Positions 37,201 through 49,200 of a stretch of 64,000 bases of DNA are shown here, piece after piece. The stretch's first letter is position 1. Every line of letters starts with the position of its first letter. Source of the DNA: Acanthochromis polyacanthus (Eukaryota > Chordata > Actinopteri > Pomacentridae); contig NC_067120.1 in assembly GCF_021347895.1 (NCBI RefSeq), forward strand, positions 16,725,361 through 16,789,360. The letters run 5' to 3'. A program made the position numbers and the translations under genes. A model generated the notes under the pieces. That model was not told where the DNA came from. It saw nothing but the letters and a program-made list of their open reading frames with translations, and searched no databases.

Positions 37201-40200
37201 TTCTGAGTCTTAGTGTATAGATGGGGAGTGCTGCTGTGATAGTAACATCCACATGAATCTCAGCTCTGTGTTACCCAGCAGAACATCGCATTGTAACGAG
37301 ATGATCACCTGTCAGTGGTTTTACTTGTGGCTGTGACTCTTATGATTGTTATCATATTTTCTCATATGTTAGAAGTCCTATTAAACTAATATTCCACTTA
37401 AAAGTTCTTTCTGCTGTTCTGTTCTCCTCTCTCTGTTTAGGGTGATCAATGCAGGAAAGAGCACACTGAATGAGGACCAGGCCTGCTGTGAGGTGCTGGT
37501 GGTCAAGAGGAGACCCACAGGAAGCTCTACACCCAACCGAACCACCATGGATCGCAGGAGGTCTTCCCTGCCTAACGGAGAGGGCCTGGGCCTCCGGGAG
37601 AACCTGGTGAGTCAAACAAAGGGAAATCTCTAATCTTTCCATGACATTCTGCAGATACATTCCATGATGACAGAAAAGGATGGCCTTAAAGAACACAGAA
37701 CAAGCAGTAGTGGGATCTATTGTATTTCTTTTCCTTCGAAGTAAGCACACTGATGGGCTGGAGAGCAGCTGAAATGATGATTTCATGGTACTGAAGTTTA
37801 AAAAAAGGCTTTTTGGTGAAGTGAAGTGGAAAGTCTCATAAAGAAATTCACTCCTGCGAGGATTGTTATATTTTTAGAGCAGGCATTAAACAAATCAGAA
37901 GAACAAATCCAAACTGAATTTTATACTTTAGTTTAGGTGCTAGTGATGCAACCAGGTGAGCCATGTTTTTCTATAAAAAATGTCAAACCATCACAGACTG
38001 AAGTTTATTTTTTTGCATTTTAGCCTGAATTTAGTGATGAAGTCCGGCTAGTAATCAGAGTGACTTTCGTCCTTGAATGTCCCCAGGGCATTTTGTCGAG
38101 ACCCGCTGTCCCCTGGTCCTGTCCCATCAGCAGTTTATTGGGGCGAACAGCACAGCATCCTTTGCACACCACACTAGCCTTCAACAGCTCTCACACACAA
38201 ATAGGTTGACACACTGCAAAGGAAAACTCTGTATCATTATGAAATGGGATGTTGCTGCCATTTGCTTCTGAAGGACAGAGTGCTACATCCACACAGTGTA
38301 TTGGCACTCTTAATTCTGTTACTCAGACTGGTGGCACTGCCTTTTTTTTCCAGGCTCAAAAAATATTAAATGACAAAAAAATGATGTTCACCTGCTGCTT
38401 TTGTCTTTCTATTGTTCTAATTTCTGCATTGTTTCATTGTTTTTTCTTCACTCACACTAAAATGCTGTACCTAATATTTCCTCTCAGCCCACCAGCACTT
38501 TACTCAGGCCAACCCAGAGCCTACAGCAAACTCATGCAAGTACCTCATGACTCACTACTGCAGTGATGCTAAACCAATGAAAGTCCAGTAGAGCCTTTCT
38601 AGTGCTTCGTGCTTGCCTCATGGACTCATGCTGTAGATTCTACCTGCATTAGATTTTGAGAATCAGATCTTTAGCATGTGCAGAAATATGTGCTAGTGCT
38701 GCCTTGTGCTCAATTGCCACAAAAAATGTAATTTCCATCAGTCCTCCTGTTTGCGTTTTATACATGCGTCACAGCATAATGTGCAACAGCGATTTCATGT
38801 CTCTACTTACATGCTATTTTAACTCCACCATCAGTATTTAAATCTTATGTAGCGTAAGAGTCTTCAAGCAGAAAGCTCCATTGGGTTCAGGAGAACGGAG
38901 GATCATAGAGTTGCTGTGGTTTGTGAAGACGGCAGGCTCAAAGGTGCTCAATCAATGAGCCAGATCACAGGAAACTTTGTTTAAACATGACGTGGGAGGT
39001 GATCCTTTGTAGATCAAGACAGAACGCAGTTTGGGAGCACGTAGTGCATCATCCCGGGCCTATTAAACCCTGCGGACTGAAGCTAGAGCAAACATTACCA
39101 TCATAGCAGAGCTGGCTCATCCAATCATAGACATCTGGCACCCCCAAGGGGAGGTTTACATTTGGATCAGATCACTGAACTGACCGCTGCAGTCTCCTGG
39201 CAGTGTTCCCACTGAACACCTGTGGGATGAATTTGAATGCAGCATACAAAGGAGCTTTCTTACATTCACTTGTGTGACGGACGCACTGACGTCTGCGTGA
39301 GTTTATTTACATAGTACACAATGAGAGGTAGCTGTGCTTGTTCCAGTGTGCTGTTAAACAGGATTTTTATATTATTCTGGTCACTGACACCACAGAGACT
39401 GCACCAGCAGTTACCAAACTTCACAACCCTGTTCTGATCAGGCAGTACTATGCATGCAATTCTTCTCGTGATGTTCCTCATTTTGATTGTTTCATTTTGT
39501 TGGCTTTAAGAGGCTAAATCACAGCAGCAAAGAAAAAAGCAAAGATTAGAAATAAGATTTTAAAAAGCACACAAAAAGCAGAGGTGTATATCTCCTTCTT
39601 TCCAGCAGGGATTCATGGTATCTTGAGACCAGCTGATGGATCCCGGCCCTCCAGGTTTGGAACCACAGCTGTGTGTCCTCTGGCTGTAGTCAGAAATGAT
39701 GCTTTGAATTTTTCCACAGTCACATTTTCATCGTTCTCGATGAGAGGCCGTTGCATTTTGTTCATTTAGAATAGAGGGTATCTTGTAGCTTGTAATTGAA
39801 AGTAATCAGGAAAAGGTGTAAATTTCCTAGCCTTAGGGATGGATGCAGCAGTTTTATGTTTTTTTAAATAGCGTATGCCCTTTAGAGGTGCTTATTGGGG
39901 CAGATCTGAATGTCTTCAAGTCCTGATCAGTTCTTAAATATCATTCATATTGACAGGTAACCAAGGAAAGACATTTTTCAGTCGACTGCTGACTGCAAAC
40001 ACTCAAAGTATTTCCAGTGTTCTCCGCAGACATTTGCATTGATCATTCATGCTCTGGATTAGTTTGCTCCACAGACGATAAACATTTTTTCAGGATGTAG
40101 TTGATCATGCTGATGGATCAGTGTGATTGCGATGTCTGACAAAGTTCCTCTTCTCATGTTACATCCTGGAGACGCACATGTCGACACAACTGATTAATGT

Positions 40201-43200
40201 ATGTGTGGTGGATGTGTGCTGTTCCCTGTGTGCAGGATGGCTCTGAGGATCTGACCTTTCACTACTGGGCGTTGTTTGACGGTCATGCTGGTTCTGGGGC
40301 GGCTGTAGTGGCCTCCCGTCTCCTCCATCACCACATCGCACTGCACCTGCAGGAGGTGATGGAGATTCTCTGCACCCCCAACCTGCTGCCACCCACATGC
40401 CTGGGTGAAGAACCCATCAATCACCACCTCACCCCGACATCTCAGCGTGCCCTTACCAGAGCTGCTTCACTCCGAGGCGCCGCGGGGGCTCCAGGTTCCC
40501 CCAGCACCCCACCCACTCGATTCTTCACAGAGAAGAAAGTTTCACCCGAGAGTCTGGTGATCGGAGCCATCGAGAATGCCTTCAAAGACATGGTAAGAGA
40601 CCTGCACTGCTGCATATAAAAACTGAAGATCAACTGTTTAGCTTTAAACAACAGCTGCTAATTTGATTTGGAGATGATGCACATCGTTCATCATATACAA
40701 TAAAAACAATATGTTCCTGTCACTAATTCTGAAGAAAAACATAAATACAAACAATCCCCAGTTTTATGTTTGTGTGCAGCTGCACCTTAAAATCTGTTTT
40801 CTGTCTTCTCAGTTCCACTGTGATGTTTTAAAACAGAACAGACTTCACAATAGAGCAGAATAAAAATGAACTGTGAGGAGGTTTACTGACACTACAGTAA
40901 CATCGTGTGATGTCTAATTCACTATAATTCCTAGCTTGAATATCCCCAACTAATATCTCCAAACTTGTTGCTCCAGTCCTTAATTTTCTGAGTGGGTGGA
41001 GAAGAACATGCAACACCTATCTAAAGGCTACAAATAAAGAGCTTTTCCAGCTGTGTTGCCTGGGAGCAGGGCGTGGCTGAAACTGAATGGAAGCTTACAC
41101 AAAGACAAAAGATAGGATTAACTATATTCTGTTTGCACAGCCTGTAGTTAGAATAACTTATCTTTGTGCACACCTTTACCTTATATACACAACTAAAGAG
41201 AACTTGATGAGAATTTTCCAGCCTACTGTTGAGCTTTACACCACAGGCTACAACATTTATCAGTAACTGTGTACAGACAGCACTGTGCAATCAGTGCGCT
41301 TAGATAACATCCATTAGGCTCTAATTGCATCAGTTGATATTGACTCATTGTAGTAGACATGAAGTGAAGCACATAGGCTTCTAAATTTCCACTCACAAAG
41401 AGAAGGGTGCGCACATGAATCATTTTTACTGACTTTTATGGACAAAGGTCAATTTAAAAAGTGAAAGTAAAAGAGTTTGTGGTGTAAGCTGTGATGAATT
41501 CTCTCAGTTATCATTTATTGCAGGTGTTCATGCTGTAAAAACTCGTCAAACCACAATTGCAATGTTTCTGCTCTCTCATTTGCTTGAACGATTACTACAC
41601 CACTGTCAGTTGACTGTTTGTAAACCTATCGATCTAGTTTACAGAGTGTTTGCTACTTAAAAGTGACATTTCAGGTATTTACAGCACTACAAGTTGTGCT
41701 GAACTGGAGAGCCACCCTGCTAGAGATGTGACACTCGCGAACGAGTCAGTGGTTTGAACGACTCTTTTAAGTAAACAATGAGAACCGGTTCGCAGTTGCA
41801 AGCCGTTCATATGTGCAAATTGCCCACGCTTTCTTCACATGTCACCTGTGTGCCCCACGAGTCTGAGTTGTCCATGCTGTCTTTAGCTGAACGACTAATG
41901 ACACCTCAGAGTTCGAGTCGTGCACAGCAGGCTCCATTCACATGAACGCAGCTATAAATGCAGCTAACTGGATTGGAGCCACGTTTACCGCTTTATCATG
42001 GAGGAGGACATATTAGCGACGGAAAAGAAAACCCAAAATGAGCCAGAGTCAAAGGAAACGTGGCAGCATTTGGATACACTTTTCTGGGGACGACATGTAA
42101 GGTAGAGCACAATGCAATATTTGTAAGAAAAACATCTCTTTCGAGCAACTTACACCACCATATATCATAGATAAACTAAGAAAAACGATGAAAACTCCAC
42201 AAGAACATTTCAACAATAAAGAAAAACATGTACAAATAATAAACAAGAATAAAATGTATATATGTAAACAAAACTCAGTAGAGTATATATTGGTGGGATG
42301 TGTAAGTTTGAATTACTCTGATCCATATTGTGTTTAGAACTGCCACCAATGTTTCCTTGATAAAAGCGAGTTACCGCTGGTTGACTTCTAAAAAAAAATT
42401 CTGTATAACAACAAGCCAGTCTTTTGAACAACTCTTTGAAAAGAACTGCCCTTCAAGATCCGGCTCCCTTCAAAGAGCCATAAATCCCATCTCTACGCCC
42501 TTCCATAGTCCAGAGAGATTATTAGATGTCTGTACCAAGTGAGTGAAGGTGATAAGCAGCTTACGGTGTGATCACACACAGTAAACTCCAACAAAACCAT
42601 GACAACAACACAAACACTTTCCGAATTCATAGTGCATGACTGTTTCTCTTGAAGCACACGGCGTCAGTGAGACAGCCGATGCAAAGCCAGGAAAGGTGAT
42701 GTACTTTCCCCTCGAGCTGCTGCAGGTCACACACACACACACTCACCATCTGGCTGTGCTGAAAGTGGATGCTGGAGACTTAACTCGTGGAGAGGCTGTG
42801 AGATCAAGAGCAGAGCCAATCAAAACAGTGCAGGGCTGTCTGACAGGGAGGGTCGCAGGTCATTGGTTTCAGTTTCATCATCACGGCTTTGAACACTCTC
42901 TGTACTTGCCTGTGCTTATCCTTGCCTGGGTTGCGAGAGAGTTGTGATGGTATATACTCTTACACTGAGAGATAAAACCGGCTTGTTTTGAACTTGTAGG
43001 GGATTTTATTAATTGTAAATCAGAGTGTGCTATGTAGACAGCGTAATGCCTGCCAGCAAATTAAAATATGCAAATGGTTTAAGAAAATATATGTAAGACA
43101 AACAAGGAGAGTTCATTTACAATAATTAAAGAAACAATTACATTACGACAAGATGGAAAAACAAGACCAGGGGTAATGCTGTAAACACAAACCCCATAAA

Positions 43201-46200
43201 AATGAGAGGATTTGTTGCTGCATAAAGCTGAAATCTACTATCTAATTACCAAAAGTTGCCCTTGAAGCCATGAAATTCTTTTAAGATATCTTGTTTTCTT
43301 ACAAACATGTGCCCAAAATCCAAATATATTCATTTTACTTTCACATAAAAAACTAAGATAACAAAAAATATTCACCTTGAAAAGCTGGAAAGAGTGAATT
43401 AGTGCCAGTTTAGCTCCAAAAAATACTAAAAAGTATCTGTGCTCATGCTGCTGTAAAACACCTCACACCTGGCCTTGTAAACATGCTAAAACAGATGCAG
43501 CACATTATGTCTAAGTGATGCTCGGCCCCCCCGTCTTTGCTAAAAGATAGCATTTGTGTTGTTGGAGGGATCTCTCTGAGAGGTTAGATCATGATAGAGG
43601 GCAGTGTGGATACAGAAATCCTAGTAGTCAGTGCATTCTGGTGCTTCCATGTCTTGACCACTAGATGGTAGTATGTGTTTAATAATTCTGTCCGAGCTGT
43701 TTGATCTCAAAAAGAAGGATAGTGTATTGGGGCACTGATTGTTATTTGTGTGTGGGAGTAATTAATGCTTGTTTAAGGATCCGCTAATGCAACGAAACAT
43801 CCATTGTGAATTTCTGGTGACAGAATAGGTGATGTTGTTGCACCGAGTCACGAGTATTGTGTTTTAAATTGCTTATCATGATAATTCAACCACTACTTAA
43901 CGGTGTTGCAGTACCACAGTGTGGCAATAAATGTCTGAAATCACATGATATTGAAATTGGAATCCAGTTTTACACTTGAAACCCAGCTGGAATGTTTTTT
44001 GTTCTAAAAAAATGTTATGAGAGAATTCTGCAAAGTAGTGTTGCTATTTTTAGTTCCTAGAATGTTCTTCGGGGTGGGATGACGTTCTGCAAGGAAATTC
44101 TAAGAATGTTTGGTGATAACATTGTCAGACCATCATGCTAAAAGTATTGCTTTCAAGGTCGCCAATACGTTGTTCCTGGTTGGCCACATCTGCTTGAATC
44201 TTGTCTAATTTGCCATTAATCACGTCAGATGAAGCTTTGAAGTCAGCGGCTATGGAGGTTCTGTGTTGTTCGAGCAGGGCAACAAGTGCAGGGTTAAGGG
44301 CTATGGTAGCATCCTCAGCTAAGCGAGTGTTAGCCTTATTCTCCGTTGCCTCCTTTTCAGTTTGCTTTCTTGTTTTGGACATGTTTCTCAGCTCCAAACG
44401 AATGCCACGCTAGTTGGGTGTCCCAGTGCGTCGATAACTTTCAGAAAAGTAGGGTTTAAAAAGTGAAACTGGAAAAAAATGTAGCAGGAGGCAGTAGCGC
44501 GCACACCTACTCCATTGCCGCCGTGGGATGACGTTCTGTAAGGAAATTCTAAGAATGTTTGGTGATAACATTGTCATACCATCATGCTAAAAGTATTTCA
44601 CCAAACATTTTGCAGATGTAGCCTCAAGAGTATATTTCCTCTGATGACATTAGAGACAATTCTAAATATTTTATCAAGAGCATTCTATGATATGTTAATT
44701 CAAAAACATCCCTCTAATACTTCAGGCAGAATGTTCTACCTTTGTTGACATACTACATTACAGGATCGTTTTATACAGATATGTTCTTTCATGTGAGCCC
44801 TCGATAACATCTTGAAAACATTTTTTTGAGGACGTTTTTCCTTTTCTTACCATGTAACATAATCTGAGGCCCTGGCAACATCCCCTGAATGTTGCAGTTA
44901 AAACGTTATGTCTTATGCATAAATGTTCTTAAAATTCTCTTTACGTTAAATCCCTTTCCTTTAAGCACTGTTGTAAGTTATGGTAGTCAGTGTTATGGTA
45001 ACATTTCCTGCTGGCTGGAAATTCATTTCACACTCTGACCTTAAAATACAATCTGTCCCTGTTCCTCCCACTTTACCATATTCCTGTCAGTAGCATATCT
45101 CCCCTAAACTCCTTGCAGCAACCACACGTGCTTCCCTGCCTCCCTAACTTTCTCTTCAAAGAGCTATGTTTTAACACTTATAAGATGTATTTTCAGTTCA
45201 CTGTTCAGCGTTTCACTAATTTGTTTTTCCAGGTGGTTACAGCTCTCAACTATAGGCTCTAATTACAGTACTTACTTTCCTCCACAGCTGTCATTTATTT
45301 TAATTTCAGTAATAATTTTTGTAAAATTAGATGCAGTTTGTTTCAAATGGCACACATTTCCTCTTGGAACGAAATACTGTCACTTCTGTTTCTGCTGACT
45401 AAGTACCCAAAAGTCGATTTTGGCAGAATCTCACCCCTTTAAAGCCTCTCGTCTTATTTTTTTAATGAAGCTCATTCTTTAAGAAAATGGGAAGTGTCAG
45501 GGAATCTTGGGAAGGTCTGGTATCTCTCTAAATCTCTGTCTCAGAGTTCGCCGAGCCACTGTATCTTATCAGCGGGAACCGCCTTTAATTCTGACACGAC
45601 TCACTGCATCCTTCTGGAAGTGGAGTAACTGCTGAGGCCCGATAAACACTCAGGGAGGTGCAAATATCAAAACCAATGTGTAGCTTAGAGACACAGGCTT
45701 ATCAGCTGAGCTCTATGTTGAGCCAGGACAGAAATAAGAGGTGATGAGATCACTGGCCTCGTGTGACCCTCCTCAGTTCAGCAAATATATTTGTAGCAGC
45801 TGGCTCATTCTCTGTATGTGTGTAAAATCCAGTTGAGCTGTACTTTAGCTGTAACTTGACATCCTACGACTATTAGGGAATTACTTTTTGTTCTTCAATC
45901 AACAGTGTGGTCTGTCAATTTGAGAGCATTATGTCTCCATTTTAGGTTTAGATTTTGTAATGCGTTTCCTCCAAACCCTGCCCTTCTTCTCAAATAGCCC
46001 CTGCTTGAGTGCAAATTTGCTCTCCTCTTGCTTAAAATGGTTTGTGTGCACTTAGATATGCTGTTGCTTGCACAAATCTCCTGTGCTTTAGTTTTGTCCT
46101 CGGCCTCAGACAGCTTCTGTGCACTTGTGAAACTTCTGCTCACAAATTTGTGCTCTCATTGTCTTATTTTTGTGAAACAGTCCTGTCAAAAATATTTCCC

Positions 46201-49200
46201 ACCAAGTATGAAAATTATCAATGAAATCATTGCTGCCTCCTTGTAGGCGTATTATTTTACCTCTTATGTCGTCCCTTACAAGCAGGTTCATCCACTCCAG
46301 CCCTCCAGAGTCCTATTAAATGCTGCTCAATTGTATTTTGTAAGCCTTCTGGAGTTAATACATATACCAGAATCTGCATAAAGAGCTACAAATAACAGTA
46401 GCCCCATCACACATTGGCTTTCCAATGGGTCACTTTTGGAGACAGTTAGGTTCTTTATAGCATCCCTTATTTTTTAGCTCAGTTCAGCAGATCACTGGGC
46501 AGCATGGATAACTCAACTCAAGGACCTAAATTGAAAATCATATTTTAAATGCACTATCACTTAATTGGTAAAGATATGCAACATGGGAATCCATATATGA
46601 TAATTTGCTTGACTTTCAAGTGTTAATTGCATGGAGTAATAGAAACACTGTGATTGTAAGTGCATTAACTCCAAAAGTCCTACAAGAAATCAATTGATGT
46701 ACGTATAAAAAGCCCTGGAAGGCCGGAGAAGATGGACCTGGTTAGACATTACTTACTCTTAAGCGATGTTGTAAGAAGTAAAGCCGCATTTTTACAAGGA
46801 GTGCATTGATCAGTGTCATACCTGGAATTCTATTTGCTGGAGACCTTTGACAAGGTCACTTCACAGAGATAACACACTGAGATTACAAATCTGAGCGGAA
46901 GCTTCATGAATGCACAGAAGCAGTCTGAGAGCAAGAGATACGCTCAAACTAAAGCACAGGACATCTGTGCAGCAATAGTATGCCTGGCTGCTAAAGAGAG
47001 AGGGCAGGATTTTGATGGAAAACATTACAAAATGTGAATGCAAAACAAAGAAATAATGCTACACTGAAACACCACAGCCTTAAATAAGGAAAGTACCTCC
47101 ACACTCATCTGTGAGGCCTTTAAGGGCTCAGCCTAGGAGCTGGGGAATCACAAATAGGTGACCATTTTGAAAAAAAAAAAGGCTTTTTGGCATTTTCATC
47201 AGCCAGTTAGCTTAGCTTAACTCAAAGCGAGCTGGCTAGCCTGACTCTCTCATTGAGCTCAGTATTTACAGTATTATATTGTGTCTGTACAAAAATTAAA
47301 GAGTAAAGCAAGTGTTATTGGTACCATTATCATTGTCATCATGATAAACATGAGTTTATTGCTTCAAGCAGCAAAATAAATGAAGCATTTAACCTCCCAT
47401 AAAAGACAAATGTTGGTTTTACATGGTTTTGGTGTTTAAGTAACAAGATATGACCCATTTATTAGTCAAATTTAGATGTCCTGTTAGCTAGGTTTTGTTA
47501 TTCGTACAAAACCAGGCTGTATGTTTGTGCTATGCTAAGCTAAATAGCTGCTAGCAGTAGCTTGAAATTTGGCAAATAGGCGTAAAAGTGGTATTTTTCA
47601 TGTACGGAAGTGGAAAAAAATGGTATGTCCTAAAATCTTGAATAGCTCCTTTTATAAGTGGCCTTTAGGAGTGTTTTCAGGGTGCATTTTTTAAATCTAT
47701 GGACAAAGCTATGATAGTTTTCCAGTAATGCTAAGCTGTAGCTACAGCTGTGAGAGAGGTGTAAAAGTATGTTCTCATTTGTGTGACGGATTCACAAACA
47801 TGCATTCTCCAAAATATTGAATCACTCATTTAATGGTTTCATAAATTACACGGTTTCGCATTTGCCTTGAGGAAGTTGAAGTAAATTAATTAGCTTTAGC
47901 AATTTCATACCATATTCACGATGTATTTTTAACCTGGTATGAATTGTCAACATCCATTTTGACTTTATATTCTTCACTTTGCACTTATTTTTTGTGAGTT
48001 AATGTGTGAATGTTGACTTTCCCTTGGTCAAGGTTGGTGACTGTGTGAATGCAAATGTGTTTGGTACAAAGTTATTAATGCTTTTTATTAAAGTAGCGTT
48101 AGCACCAATGTTCTGACACATTTTCCCCAAAGGTCTTTCTTGTCTTTAAAAACAGCTGATATGTCACTGCTTTGGCTAATTAGTTAGAAATGATTAATTC
48201 GGTTAATTACCTGCCACATTGTCCATCATCAGAGTTCTCCATCTTTTCTGACATTTAACTTCTTTTTCTGTCCATACTGTTCCCTGAGTTATTCCATCAC
48301 ATTTCCTGCTTTTAGGCCTAACAGGTTAAGGCTGTCTCATTGATTCTGCAAATTCAATAACAACAAAATACTGCAAAGAGCATAGAAAAGGGAGGTACTG
48401 CCCTGGTGTAAGCTGGTTTGAATGGTACGGTCGATGGGGACTTTTTGGGGCAGGAACACGCAAAATCAAACATTGATTATGTATATAATTTTTTTTTTTT
48501 TTTTAATGGAAACCCACGACTTCAGGAACAGATATCTGGATGTGGATGCAAATATTTTCCATTTGTGTTCCACTGTACTTCATGTAGTTTGGTGGGGTCA
48601 AATGTGTGGGTTTGTACTGCACGATACCGTTTGTTTATGCTGTACTTAGGTGTGTCCTGGTATTTTTCTCCTGAATGAGTTTATAAGAGTGGATTAAGAG
48701 GAATATAATTGATTCTTCTTCCTTTGACCTTGTTGCTAGAATTATTTACTGGATGATTACTTCATTTGCAGTCAGTTATGTTTGTTGTAATTGGATTAGG
48801 TAATGATACGATGATGCAAAACTAGACGACTTCTGATTTGCCAGTCCTACCCAGTGGTATTTTTCGTCTTTCAATGATATAATAAAGATTTTAAGACGTG
48901 CAGAAACTAGTTTGGCACGAGAATGGCAGTTGTGAAAAATGGGATGTGTAATTTTAGGCACTGCATCTCTCTCGCCCTCTCTCTCTCTCCGCCTTCTGGT
49001 TATTTAGCTCAGTTGTGCGAGTCTTCCGGGCTGAAGTGGAGTCGAAATAGGTGTAGATGTTTATGCAGACGTTTCCATTATTGAAGAATTGCCTGCAGCA
49101 AGAGGTATTGGACACAGCAAGGATAAATATGTATGGCTCACTGTGAATTCATAATTCATGCAGGGTGAAGGGCACATTTGTTCACCCCCCCTCCTGCCCC

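Larger units (their letters stand above)
25201..37440 (+). other. ppm1h: ppm1h intron 1 (12.2 kb)
   Basis: Bounded by GTGAGT and CTCTCTGTTTAG. It hosts a hAT transposase relic (28402-28962), degenerate SINEs, family B copy 3, a dispersed repeat (32565-33200), and two family A transposons around a SINE (35960-37340). The blocks 26000-28380 and 29240-31840 contain no gene or element I can name. Confidence 0.9.
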
